NCBI RefSeq assembly: GCF_003325355.1
Contig: NZ_CP030850.1
Coordinates: 2,356,001 to 2,420,000 of the forward strand
DNA: 64,000 nucleotides
Direction of reading: 5' to 3'
Origin: Runella rosea
GTDB taxonomy: Bacteria; Bacteroidota; Bacteroidia; Cytophagales; Spirosomataceae
In this document: positions 41,500 through 50,075 of the stretch, one piece after another
How the letters are laid out: each line of letters starts with the position of its first letter
Position numbering within the stretch: position 1 is the stretch's first letter
The notes under the pieces: generated by a model
Told to the model about the DNA's origin: nothing
Databases searched by the model: none
The model's input: the letters and a program-made list of their open reading frames with translations, nothing else
Program-made: the position numbers and the translations under genes

Positions 41500-42696
41500 A
41501 TGATTTCTTCCTTACGACAAGCTTACAACGCTGCTTTTAGTGTTGAAAAATACGATGAATTCATCAAAGGTATTCAGGCCGATTGGCCCGACCAATTGGA
41601 GTTTCGGGTGGCAGAAACCCCCGTTTTTGTGCCAGCAGGCCTTAAAAGCAAATTGATTGAGGCGGGAGAATCTTTTATTGATGTAATCGTTGGCCCTCAT
41701 TATAAAGCCAAAACCCAGCACTCCATTCCGCCAGGGCAAGCTGTCCCGCATGAAAATGACCATGCTTCGTTTTTAGCCATCGACTTTGCCGTTTGTAAAG
41801 ATGAAAACGGCGAATTGACACCTCAATTGATTGAGTTACAGGGCTTCCCTTCTATTTTTGGATTTCAGACCTACGTGACCGAAAAATTCCGTGATTATTT
41901 TCCTGTTCCTGCCGAGTTCAGCAACTATTTCAGCGGTATTTCCAATCAGGCAGAATACATCGCTAAACTGAAAGCGGTGATTTTGGGGAATGAAAACCCA
42001 GAAAATGTGATTTTGTTAGAAATTTATCCTGAGCAGCAAAAGACCCGTATTGACTTTGCCGTGACCGAGGCCCTGTTGGGCGTAAAAGCCGTTTGTTATA
42101 CCAAAATAAAGAAAGTAGGGCGTCAGCTTTTTTACGAGAAAGACGGCCAGCCCATCGAAATCAAGCGCATCTATAATCGTCTCATCTTTGATGATTTAAC
42201 CAATTTTCCCGACCTCCAAACCGAGTTTGACCTTACGGATGATGTTGATGTGACGTGGGTAGGACACCCCAATTGGTTTTTCAGAATCAGTAAATATACG
42301 CTTCCGTATTTGAAAAGCCCCTATGTGCCCGATACCCATTTTCTGAGTGAATACAGCGATGATTTTCCTGAAGATTTAGAAAACTACGTGTTGAAACCCC
42401 TTTTCTCCTTTGCAGGTAGTGGCGTAAAAATCCACGTCACGCGGCAGGATATAGCGGAAGTAACTGACCCTGAAAATTGGATTTTACAACGAAAAGTAAC
42501 GTATGAGCCCGTCATTGAAGCGCCAGATGGGTTGGTGAAATGTGAAATCAGAATGCTCTATGTTTGGGAAGATAATGCCCCGCGTCCACAACTATTGACA
42601 AGCTTAAGTCGGCTGAGCAGAGGTGAAATGATTGGCGTGAGATTCAACAAAGATTTTACTTGGGTAGGCGGAAGTACGTGTTTTTATCAACCTTAA
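41500..42696 (+). CDS. ATP-grasp-like protein of unknown substrate
   Basis: A 398-residue cytosolic protein. I do not recognise a named family with certainty. A segment around residues 300-360 (NYVLKPLFSFAGSGVKI, then WILQRKVTYEP and KCEIRMLYVW) has the Lys-containing strand, Gly-rich loop, Gln/Arg strand and Glu-x-Arg pattern of ATP-grasp ligases, and IYNRLIFDDL near residue 222 is reminiscent of glutathionylspermidine-synthetase-like folds. It probably uses ATP to join a carboxylate to an amine. It follows the GATase-like gene on the same strand, which suggests a joint pathway. Confidence in the fold is moderate. Confidence 0.55.
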   Translation: MISSLRQAYNAAFSVEKYDEFIKGIQADWPDQLEFRVAETPVFVPAGLKSKLIEAGESFIDVIVGPHYKAKTQHSIPPGQAVPHENDHASFLAIDFAVCKDENGELTPQLIELQGFPSIFGFQTYVTEKFRDYFPVPAEFSNYFSGISNQAEYIAKLKAVILGNENPENVILLEIYPEQQKTRIDFAVTEALLGVKAVCYTKIKKVGRQLFYEKDGQPIEIKRIYNRLIFDDLTNFPDLQTEFDLTDDVDVTWVGHPNWFFRISKYTLPYLKSPYVPDTHFLSEYSDDFPEDLENYVLKPLFSFAGSGVKIHVTRQDIAEVTDPENWILQRKVTYEPVIEAPDGLVKCEIRMLYVWEDNAPRPQLLTSLSRLSRGEMIGVRFNKDFTWVGGSTCFYQP

Positions 42697-42754
42697 TGGG
42701 GGAGGGAAGTCAATACAATATCCCCTTTTTCAGGGGATTGAATCTGCTTTATGT

Positions 42755-42786
42755 TTTGACTTTTTAAGTATCAATCAGTACCTTTG
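42755..42786 (+). promoter_or_regulatory. Strong predicted promoter upstream of the susC leader
   Basis: TTTG (42755-42758) is followed after exactly 20 bases by TACCTTTG (42779-42786), a full match to the Bacteroidota consensus. Transcription would start near 42793, about 355 bases before the susC ATG, leaving an unusually long leader. Confidence 0.7.
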
Positions 42787-42792
42787 TACAGG

Positions 42793-42990
42793 TATTTGAA
42801 GTTATCTGCACTGATAGCCAATGGAACGTTTAGCCAATCAAAATTTAGAAAGGAAAAATATCCCTCAAAAAGGGTGATTTGCGGAATTGTTGCAATACGC
42901 AAATTTGTACTTTCTGTTGTTGAGCCATCATTTATATTCTGCCCGAATTGGCTCAGGAGCTTAACCTAAACAATCACCCCTTGCTTTTTT
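42793..42990 (+). ncRNA. Predicted structured RNA (leader or small RNA)
   Basis: Starting just after a full-consensus promoter, about 200 bases fold well by eye. An outer stem pairs AAGGGTGATT (42870-42879) with AATCACCCCTT (42972-42982, one bulged C). Inside it are hairpins TTGCG/CGCAA (near 42879-42903) and GAGCCA/TGGCTC (42922-42954). AGCCAAT upstream (near 42814) can also pair with ATTGGCT, giving an alternative fold. A T-run (42985-42990) after the stem would end transcription, so this could be a free small RNA (for example 6S-like) or an attenuator in front of susC. I cannot assign a known family. Confidence 0.45.
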
Positions 42991-43149
42991 GTAGATACAA
43001 CTAACAAAAATCTATTTTTAGTAGTTTTTACGATTGTATACCCGCAATCGCCTTCTTCGCTTTTTGCTTAGAAGGAGCTGATAGCTTTTAGATGCATTAC
43101 CCTAATTTACCATTTTTATCATTTTATCAACTCTAACAAATCAAATTGC

Positions 43150-46100
43150 ATGAGACACATTTTACGTATTAGCTTGTGGATGCTGGTATGCTTGTCGTTT
43201 GTTGCCGTAAGGGCGCAAGACAAGGTTGTGACTGGAAAAGTCACCTCATCCGAAGACGGTGCCGGGCTACCGGGCGTTTCCATTACGGTAAAAGGCACTA
43301 CGCGCGGTGCCAACTCCGACGCGGAAGGGAATTATCGTATTTCCATTCCTGACAATGCCACGTTGGTATTCAGTTTTGTCGGGTTTTCTCCATTGGAGGA
43401 AAAAGTAAACGGACGTTCGGTGATCAATGTTCAGCTAGCACAGGACACCAAAACATTGAGCGAGATTGTGGTAACGGGTTTTGGTTCGCAAATCAAGCGC
43501 GAATTGACGGGTAACATCGCTCAGGTAAAAGGAAAAGACATTGAAAACATGCCTACGCCGACCGTAGATGCCGCTTTGCAAGGAAAAGCCGCCGGGGTGT
43601 TTATCAACTCAGGTTCGGGTAAATTAGGCCAAGCCGTAACGGTGCGTGTTCGTGGAAACTCTTCTATCAGTGCCAGCAGTCAGCCGCTGTACGTAGTAGA
43701 CGGAACGCCCATCACCACGGGAGACTTTGGTAACTACGGCGGTGAAACCAACGCTTTAGCGGATATAAATCCAAACGATATTGAGTCTATCGAAGTACTG
43801 AAAGATGCTTCTGCGGGGGCAATCTACGGTGCCCGTGCCGCCAATGGTGTAGTGTTGATTACCACCAAACGTGGTAAATCAGGCAAAACCAATATTTCTT
43901 TTAACTACCAAACAGGAACGGCCGAAGCGGCACGTCGTCTGCCTTTCCTCAGTTCTTCGGAGTTTATTTCGTTCTACAAGCAAGCGGCTGGATACCGTGA
44001 CAAATTGGCCAATATCGACCCAAATGACCCAGATTCTTTTACTCAGTACATTTTTGGCGCGGGTGGCTTCCTGGAATATTACAGCTACGGTACCTACGGA
44101 ACGCCTCAACAAGCCGATGTGAATTGGCAGGAACAGGCTTTTCAAAAAGCGCCAATGCACCAGGCCGATTTGCAATTGAGCGGCGGTAATGATAAAACAA
44201 GATTCTTTATTTCAGGTCAGTACTTAGATCAGACAGGAACGATTATTGGCAACCGATTGAAGCGTATGTCGGGGCGTTTAAACCTTGACCATCAAGCCAA
44301 CAATTGGCTTTCTATCGGTTTGACAATGAACTTGGCTCGTACTGAGAACCAACGTTTGCCAGATGACAATGCATTCTCTAATCCATTGCAGATGTCGGCA
44401 TTGACGCCATTGACGCCTTTGCTGGATCCTACCACAGGCCTTCCCGCTGGTACTCCTCCTGGTGATATTAACATTCCTTTGTACTACAACCCGATTATTT
44501 CAATCAACTACGCCAAATTTGTGGCAACGTCTATTCGTAACCTAACGAATGGTTATTTGCAGGCCAATATTTTTAAAGGATTGAAGTTTCGCAGTGAGGT
44601 AGGCGTTGACTTATTAAACCAGCAGGAAGAAGGCTATTTTCAGAGCCAAACTGTTCGTAACCAAACCCGTGCTACCAACGGTATCGGTGCAAACTACGGT
44701 ACGTTTGTGACCAACTATAATACCAATAATTTCTTTGCGTACGACAATACTTTTGGCAGACACGGAATCAGTGCTACGCTCGGGATGTCGTATCAGCAAT
44801 CTCAGACCAAAACCAACTTCATCGAAGGTACGCAGTTTCCTTCGGACTCTTACCAGCGGATTGCCAGTGCTGCCACCAAATCTGACGGTAGCAGTACCGA
44901 AACAAATTTCCGTTTCTTGTCTTATTTTGCTCGTGCCAACTATAAATTTGCTGATAAATACTTACTCTCTGCCAGTGCCCGTATCGATGGGTCCTCACGT
45001 TTTGGGGCCAATTCACGCTACAGTTTCTTCCCTGCGGTTTCGTTGGGATGGGTGCTGTCGGAAGAGAATTTCCTAAAGAATAACACTGTCATCAGCTTCC
45101 TGAAAGCCCGCGCCAGTTACGGTGGAACGGGTAACTCAGAAATTGGGAACTTCCCACAACTGGGTCTCTTTACGGGTGATGCAGGATATGCAGGAGCAGC
45201 AGGTCAGCGGCCGTCACAAATCGGGAACCCTGATTTGAGATGGGAAACGACCTATCAAACTGACTTTGGTATTGACTTTGGTTTCCTTAACAACCGTATC
45301 AATGGTGAAATTGATTACTACGTTAAAAATACCTCTGGTTTGTTGTTGAACGTAAACATTCCTGCGACCACTGGTTTCTTGAGCCAAGTGCGCAACGTGG
45401 GTAAGTTGGAAAATAAGGGCTTTGAATTTGTGGTAAATACACAAAACTTTGTGGGTAAATTTAAGTGGAATACTTCATTCAACTGGGCCAACAATAAAAA
45501 CAAAGTAACTGATATTCAAGGGCAAGTCATTGAAGGAGGAATTCGTAACATGAACCGCGTGGTAGAAGGACAGCCTATCGGGGTGTTTTACACGGTTGAA
45601 TATGCGGGCGTAAATCCTGATAACGGTGATGCGTTGTTTTACAAAAATACCACAGGTACCGATGGCTCTGTTGATAGAACAACCGTAACCAACGCTGGAT
45701 ATAACTCTGCGCAACGGGTAGTGGTAGGAAATCCCAACCCGAAATTTATCGGAGGTATTACCAACTCATTCTCTTACAAGGGTTTTGATTTAAGCGTATT
45801 CTTCAACGGAGTGTACGGCAACCAAGTTAACTTCTATGGGGTAGGTCAGTATTCGTCAGCCAATGGTATTTACGAGGATAACCAAACCAGAGACCAATTG
45901 AACGCTTGGACCCCCGAAAATCGTAACACCGACGTACCAGAGGCACGTTATCTGCGCGGCAACGGAAATCAAGCATCAAGTCGCTACATTTTCTCAGGTT
46001 CTTATTTACGCCTTCGTACGGCCACATTAAGCTACACTCTGCCAACGAGCCTCGTCAATCGCGTGAAATTAGACAAAGTTAAATTGTATGTTTCGGGGAT

Positions 46101-46245
46101 GAACTTAGCCACTTTTACCAATTATAAAGGTTGGGATCCTGAAGTAAGCGCCGATAGTTTTACCAGCAATTTTGCCATTGGTAACGACTTCTACACGCCG
46201 CCTCAGCCGCGTACCATTTTGTTTGGTATCAATATTGGTTTGTAA
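43150..46245 (+). CDS. SusC/RagA-family TonB-linked outer membrane transporter
   Basis: A 1031-residue TonB-dependent receptor. Order: signal peptide (residues 1-23, ending VRAQ), a carboxypeptidase-like regulatory domain (KVTSSEDGAGLPGVSITVKG), TonB box and plug (SEIVVTGFG, then PLYVVDGTPI), the SusC signature GAIYGARAANGVVLITTKRG near residue 240, and a 22-strand barrel ending in Asn/Phe-rich strands (TILFGINIGL). It imports a glycan, peptide or similar ligand captured by the SusD partner encoded 26 bases downstream. The substrate is unknown because no polysaccharide enzymes adjoin it. A long structured leader precedes it. Confidence 0.95.
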   Translation: MRHILRISLWMLVCLSFVAVRAQDKVVTGKVTSSEDGAGLPGVSITVKGTTRGANSDAEGNYRISIPDNATLVFSFVGFSPLEEKVNGRSVINVQLAQDTKTLSEIVVTGFGSQIKRELTGNIAQVKGKDIENMPTPTVDAALQGKAAGVFINSGSGKLGQAVTVRVRGNSSISASSQPLYVVDGTPITTGDFGNYGGETNALADINPNDIESIEVLKDASAGAIYGARAANGVVLITTKRGKSGKTNISFNYQTGTAEAARRLPFLSSSEFISFYKQAAGYRDKLANIDPNDPDSFTQYIFGAGGFLEYYSYGTYGTPQQADVNWQEQAFQKAPMHQADLQLSGGNDKTRFFISGQYLDQTGTIIGNRLKRMSGRLNLDHQANNWLSIGLTMNLARTENQRLPDDNAFSNPLQMSALTPLTPLLDPTTGLPAGTPPGDINIPLYYNPIISINYAKFVATSIRNLTNGYLQANIFKGLKFRSEVGVDLLNQQEEGYFQSQTVRNQTRATNGIGANYGTFVTNYNTNNFFAYDNTFGRHGISATLGMSYQQSQTKTNFIEGTQFPSDSYQRIASAATKSDGSSTETNFRFLSYFARANYKFADKYLLSASARIDGSSRFGANSRYSFFPAVSLGWVLSEENFLKNNTVISFLKARASYGGTGNSEIGNFPQLGLFTGDAGYAGAAGQRPSQIGNPDLRWETTYQTDFGIDFGFLNNRINGEIDYYVKNTSGLLLNVNIPATTGFLSQVRNVGKLENKGFEFVVNTQNFVGKFKWNTSFNWANNKNKVTDIQGQVIEGGIRNMNRVVEGQPIGVFYTVEYAGVNPDNGDALFYKNTTGTDGSVDRTTVTNAGYNSAQRVVVGNPNPKFIGGITNSFSYKGFDLSVFFNGVYGNQVNFYGVGQYSSANGIYEDNQTRDQLNAWTPENRNTDVPEARYLRGNGNQASSRYIFSGSYLRLRTATLSYTLPTSLVNRVKLDKVKLYVSGMNLATFTNYKGWDPEVSADSFTSNFAIGNDFYTPPQPRTILFGINIGL

Positions 46246-46271
46246 ATCCTCTTTAAAACGACTTTCAGAAA

Positions 46272-47642
46272 ATGAATAGACTATTCAAATATAGCTTTTT
46301 AACCGCCGCTGCGTTGACGCTGTTGAGCGGTTGCGACCAAAAACTCAATGTAGCACCCACCCAAAGTATTGATGACGTGGCCGCTTTGAGTACTTCCAAA
46401 GATGTTGAAGTGACCCTGATTGGTTGCTACGACGGTATTCAGGATGGTGACGTGTACGGGGGGGCTTTTCAGTACGTATCCGATTTATACGGTGATGCGG
46501 GCGAAATTCGCTTTGGCGGTACTTTTGCCAACTTACTCGAAATTTTTGATAAGCAATTAACCACCGCCAACTCAACTGCCGATGTGACTTGGAGCGATAC
46601 CTATCGGGCCATCAACCGTTGTAATAATGTTTTGTCGGCATTGGATAAGGTAGAAGAGGCCAAAAAGGCGCGTATCGAAGGTGAAGCGCGTTTTATCCGT
46701 GGTTCGTTGTACTTTGAACTGGTACGTCTTTATGCCAAAACATGGGGCGATGGCGACAATGCCGCCAATCTGGGAGTGCCGCTTGTGCTTGAGCCTACGC
46801 GGAGTGTGACCGATGCTGACTACAGAAAACGTAACAGTGTGGCCGAAGTATACGCGCAGGTATTGGACGATTTGACCAAAGCCGAGAATTTATTGCCCGC
46901 TACCAATACTATCTATGCCACCAAAAATGCCGCCGCTGGTATGTTGGCCCGGGTGTATTTGCAGCAGGGAAATTATGCTTCTGCACGCGATGCCGCCAAT
47001 CGGGTGATTACTTCTGGTCGTCAGCGTTTGGTGACTCCATTTAGTTCCTTGTTTTACACGTTTTTGAGAAATGGTGGTGCAAATCCAGCGGAGTATGTTT
47101 TTTCAATGACAGTCACATCGCAAGATGGTACCAATAGCCTCAATACTTATTTTGGAGCAACGGTAAGTTCAATTCCAGGTACCGCAGGTCGCGGCGATTT
47201 TCGTATTTTGCCAGCCCACCGTGCCCTATACGGAGCGGGTGATACGCGGGGTGAGTTTTTTCAAGTAGCTGCTAATAACACCTTTACTCAAAAGCACTTA
47301 GACCGTTTTGGAAATGTCCCTATCATGCGTTTGGCGGAAATGCATTTAATTCGTGCCGAAGCTAATTTCCGCCTTGGTACGACCGTAGGAGCGGCCCCTT
47401 TGGCAGATATCAATGCGATTCGTGCCAGAGCGGGTGCAACGGCTTTAACCGAGGTGACTATTGCTGATATTTTGAAAGAACGCAAGTTAGAACTGGCTTT
47501 TGAAGGGCACACGTTGCACGATATTAAGCGTTTGAAAGGCAAAGTGGGCGCGTTGGACTTCAACAGCCCCCGCTTGATTTTTCCGATTCCTCAGCGTGAA
47601 ATAGATGCTAACAAACAATTGACACAAAACGTGGGTTACTAG
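46272..47642 (+). CDS. SusD/RagB-family nutrient-binding lipoprotein
   Basis: A 456-residue lipoprotein. The signal peptide ends in a lipobox LLSGC, so it is lipid-anchored at the cell surface over the SusC barrel. The N-terminal domain has tetratricopeptide-like helices (YRAINRCNNVLSALDKV, RFIRGSLYFELVRLY); the C-terminal part has LADINAIRARAG and ERKLELAFEGHTLHDIKRL, both typical of RagB/SusD. It forms the lid of the SusCD transporter encoded just upstream and recruits ligand. A strong terminator follows. Confidence 0.94.
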   Translation: MNRLFKYSFLTAAALTLLSGCDQKLNVAPTQSIDDVAALSTSKDVEVTLIGCYDGIQDGDVYGGAFQYVSDLYGDAGEIRFGGTFANLLEIFDKQLTTANSTADVTWSDTYRAINRCNNVLSALDKVEEAKKARIEGEARFIRGSLYFELVRLYAKTWGDGDNAANLGVPLVLEPTRSVTDADYRKRNSVAEVYAQVLDDLTKAENLLPATNTIYATKNAAAGMLARVYLQQGNYASARDAANRVITSGRQRLVTPFSSLFYTFLRNGGANPAEYVFSMTVTSQDGTNSLNTYFGATVSSIPGTAGRGDFRILPAHRALYGAGDTRGEFFQVAANNTFTQKHLDRFGNVPIMRLAEMHLIRAEANFRLGTTVGAAPLADINAIRARAGATALTEVTIADILKERKLELAFEGHTLHDIKRLKGKVGALDFNSPRLIFPIPQREIDANKQLTQNVGY

Positions 47643-47674
47643 AAACTGCTTCACGTCTTTGTTATTATTAAAAA

Positions 47675-47708
47675 CAAAAAACCTTCGGCCTTGGTCGAAG
47701 GTTTTTTG
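47675..47708 (+). terminator. Intrinsic terminator of the susCD operon
   Basis: A 13-bp perfect stem CAAAAAACCTTCG (47675-47687) / CGAAGGTTTTTTG (47696-47708), 8-base loop, with a T-run in the descending arm. It lies 33 bases after the SusD stop. Confidence 0.85.
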
Positions 47709-47740
47709 TTGATATTTGCACCTGAAAAATTGAATTCTCA

Positions 47741-48997
47741 ATGACCCCCGCACTTTCTCACCGACAACAGCTTTTTTATAACCACCTCGCTCAAACCTCC
47801 GATTTTCCGTTGGCACTAGACATCGAGCGAGCCGAGGGAATCTATTTATACGGTCAAAACGGCCAACGCTACATCGACATGATTTCGGGAATTGCCGTCA
47901 GCAACGTGGGGCATCGGCACCCACAAGTGCTGGAAGCTATTCATAATCAGTTGGATAAATACCTGCATTTGATGGTGTATGGCGAATATATCGAAACCCC
48001 GCAGGTCAAACTTGCCGAAGCGTTGGTTAAAACCTTGGCAGGGTTCAAAACCCTGCCAAGGTTCGGGTCATTAGACAATGTCTATTTTACCAACTCTGGC
48101 ACCGAAGCCGTGGAAGGAGCCATGAAGTTGGCCAAGCGTTTTACGGGTCGTTCCGAAATTATTTCCTGCTTTAATGCCTACCACGGCTCTACCCAGGGCG
48201 CGTTGAGTTTGGCGGGGGCGGAGTTTTTTAAGCGGAGTTTTCGCCCTTTATTACCTGATGTTCGTCATATTCGGCACGGAATACTCGAAGATTTAGAGAA
48301 AATTACGACCCGTACGGCGGCGGTGATTATTGAGGTGATTTCGGGAGAAGCGGGCGTACGCGTACCGACCGAAGCCTATCACCAAGCCCTGCGAAAACGC
48401 TGCGACGAGACAGGAACACTCCTGATTTTTGATGAAATTCAAACGGGCTTTGGCCGAACGGGTACCTTCTGGGCGTTTGAACACTACAACGTGGTGCCCG
48501 ATGTGCTTTTGTGCGCCAAAGGCATGGGCGGCGGCATGCCCATCGGAGCCTTCATTGCGTCCAAAGAAATCATGTCTGTTTTTAAAAATAATCCGATTTT
48601 AGGGCATATAACCACTTTTGGTGGCCATCCAGTGAGTTGTGCGGCTTCGTTGGCCACGTTGGAAGTGGTGCAGGATATTTTGGACGGAACAAGGGGAAAC
48701 GGAGAAAATGAGGAATTGAGCATTAATGAGAAAGGAGATTTGATTAAAAGATTATTGATTCATCCAAAAATTAAAGAAATCCGTGGGCGAGGGTTAATGC
48801 TGGCGGTAGAGTTTGCATCCTTTGACGTGTTGAAACCCATCATCGACCGGGCCATTCAAAACAGCCAAAATGGCGGCGGTGTTATTACGGATTGGTTCTT
48901 ATTTTGTGATAATTCCATGAGATTGGCGCCGCCTTTGGTTATTTCTGAAGCGCAGATTCGCGAAGCCTGTGCGATAATTTTGGGAGCGATTGATTAA
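47741..48997 (+). CDS. Class III PLP-dependent aminotransferase
   Basis: A 418-residue aminotransferase of the acetylornithine/4-aminobutyrate group. Present are the NSGTEAVEGAMKLA phosphate-binding stretch, FDEIQTGFGRTG with the cofactor Asp, and the PLP Lys K260 in CAKGMGGGMPIGAF. It transfers an amino group from an amine or amino acid to a keto acid in the cytosol; the donor cannot be read. Residues about 98-108 (TLAGFKTLPRF) lie in a place where relatives usually run straight from V-K-T-L to the L-D-N-V-Y-F-T-N-S strand. They are encoded by a 33-base perfect palindrome (see that entry). Confidence 0.88.
   Translation: MTPALSHRQQLFYNHLAQTSDFPLALDIERAEGIYLYGQNGQRYIDMISGIAVSNVGHRHPQVLEAIHNQLDKYLHLMVYGEYIETPQVKLAEALVKTLAGFKTLPRFGSLDNVYFTNSGTEAVEGAMKLAKRFTGRSEIISCFNAYHGSTQGALSLAGAEFFKRSFRPLLPDVRHIRHGILEDLEKITTRTAAVIIEVISGEAGVRVPTEAYHQALRKRCDETGTLLIFDEIQTGFGRTGTFWAFEHYNVVPDVLLCAKGMGGGMPIGAFIASKEIMSVFKNNPILGHITTFGGHPVSCAASLATLEVVQDILDGTRGNGENEELSINEKGDLIKRLLIHPKIKEIRGRGLMLAVEFASFDVLKPIIDRAIQNSQNGGGVITDWFLFCDNSMRLAPPLVISEAQIREACAIILGAID
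48031..48063. repeat. In-frame palindromic insertion inside the aminotransferase gene
   Basis: A perfect 15-bp inverted repeat AACCTTGGCAGGGTT (48031-48045) / AACCCTGCCAAGGTT (48049-48063) with a 3-base loop. Its 33 bases are exactly 11 codons, so the reading frame is kept and the protein gains an 11-residue loop. Such a hairpin would normally be intergenic. It looks like a small palindromic repeat (REP/BIME- or RPE-like) that landed in a coding sequence. Confidence 0.75.
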
Positions 48998-49007
48998 CAA
49001 ATTTTGA

Positions 49008-49015
49008 TACCTTTG
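49008..49015 (+). promoter_or_regulatory. Possible -7 element upstream of dapA
   Basis: TACCTTTG matches TAnnTTTG; the best TTTG upstream (48979-48982) is 25 bases away, longer than usual. The expected transcript start near 49022 is about 63 bases before the dapA ATG. Confidence 0.45.
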
Positions 49016-49084
49016 CAGCGAAAGTCGTGACCCGATTTTTAACCTCCACCAATCTCAATTAATAACTAACGGAAAAAGTACCCA

Positions 49085-49969
49085 ATGGACACCAGATTTT
49101 TAGGCGTAGGCGTTGCGCTTGTGACCCCTTTTGACGCTAACCACGACATTGATTTTCCTGCTCTCCAAAAACTCCTTCACTTTGTAAGCGATAGTGGCGT
49201 TAACTACCTTGTGGTACAGGGTACTACGGGAGAAACATCGACCACCACCGCTCAGGAAAAGCTGGATTTGCTCAAGTTTGTGCAGGAAAACAACCCTAAA
49301 AAGCTCCCCATTGTGTATGGGTTGGGAGGAAACAACACCCGCGCGGTGCTGGAAACATTCAAACAAACGGATTTGACGGGCGTCGATGCAGTTTTGTCGG
49401 TATGTCCTTACTATAATAAACCTTCGCAAAAAGGCCTGATTGCGCATTTTACGGCCATTGCCGACGCAAGCCCCGTACCCGTTTTTCTGTATAACGTACC
49501 CGGACGGACGGTGGTCAACATGAAAGTAGAAACCATTGCAGAATTGGCAAAACTCCCCAATATCATCGGTATCAAAGATGCGTGCGGGAATTTTGACCAG
49601 TACATGGAACTTGCCAGCGAATGCCCGAGTGATTTTCTTTTGATTTCGGGAGACGATAACCACGTGACACCGATGGTAAGCGTGGGCTGGAGAGGAGTTA
49701 TTTCGGTGATTGCCAACGCATTCCCCAAAGAATTTACGGAAATGACCTGGCACGCTATTGAAGGCCGCATGGATGAAGCCGCCGCTATTCAGTACCGTTT
49801 TCTGGACATGGATGCGCCGTTGTACGCCGAGTCTAATCCAGTAGGAATCAAAAAGTGCCTCGAAATCAAAGGCATTTGCAGCAGTGAGGTGCGTTTGCCG
49901 TTGGTCAAAGCTTCAGATGAACTGGGCATGACGCTGAAAGCAATTATGGAAAAAGAAGGGCTGATATAA
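49085..49969 (+). CDS. dapA: 4-hydroxy-tetrahydrodipicolinate synthase
   Basis: A 294-residue class I aldolase that condenses pyruvate with aspartate semialdehyde in lysine and diaminopimelate synthesis. The GTTGETSTT loop, the catalytic Tyr in PVFLYNVPGRT, and the Schiff-base Lys in IIGIKDACGN (about residue 162) are all present, and the length matches the family. It is cytosolic and tetrameric in relatives. The gene follows the class III aminotransferase gene by 87 bases on the same strand with its own possible promoter, and ends at a strong terminator. Confidence 0.93.
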   Translation: MDTRFLGVGVALVTPFDANHDIDFPALQKLLHFVSDSGVNYLVVQGTTGETSTTTAQEKLDLLKFVQENNPKKLPIVYGLGGNNTRAVLETFKQTDLTGVDAVLSVCPYYNKPSQKGLIAHFTAIADASPVPVFLYNVPGRTVVNMKVETIAELAKLPNIIGIKDACGNFDQYMELASECPSDFLLISGDDNHVTPMVSVGWRGVISVIANAFPKEFTEMTWHAIEGRMDEAAAIQYRFLDMDAPLYAESNPVGIKKCLEIKGICSSEVRLPLVKASDELGMTLKAIMEKEGLI

Positions 49970-49999
49970 GCTAAACTCTGTTACGATTGATATATAAAA

Positions 50000-50037
50000 C
50001 AAAAGCGCGAGACTGGGTCCCGCGCTTTTGTTTTTTT
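50000..50037. terminator. Intrinsic terminator between dapA and the M14 peptidase
   Basis: Stem AAAAGCGCG (50001-50009) / CGCGCTTTT (50021-50029) with a T-run to 50037. It lies 30 bases beyond dapA; the peptidase on the other strand ends at 50076, so it may serve both. Confidence 0.85.
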
Positions 50038-50075
50038 AGTAATGCAAGTTTTGAGAAACCTACATTACGATCTGG

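Larger units (their letters stand above)
42697..43149. other. Long region upstream of susC
   Basis: 453 bases containing the promoter and structured RNA described separately, and a small hairpin TCCCC-TTTTTCA-GGGGA at about 42721-42737 that may end the preceding transcript. The stretch from 42991 to 43149 shows no further structure or gene; a 61-codon frame at 42784-42969 coincides with the structured RNA and is not supported. Confidence 0.5.

Noticed and set aside
42784-42969. 61-codon plus-strand frame upstream of susC
   Set aside because: It coincides with a region of strong base pairing after a promoter, has no protein-like composition and no family; the structured RNA explains it better.
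49100-49753. 217-codon minus-strand frame inside dapA
   Set aside because: dapA has all catalytic motifs on the plus strand; the antisense frame is a shadow.
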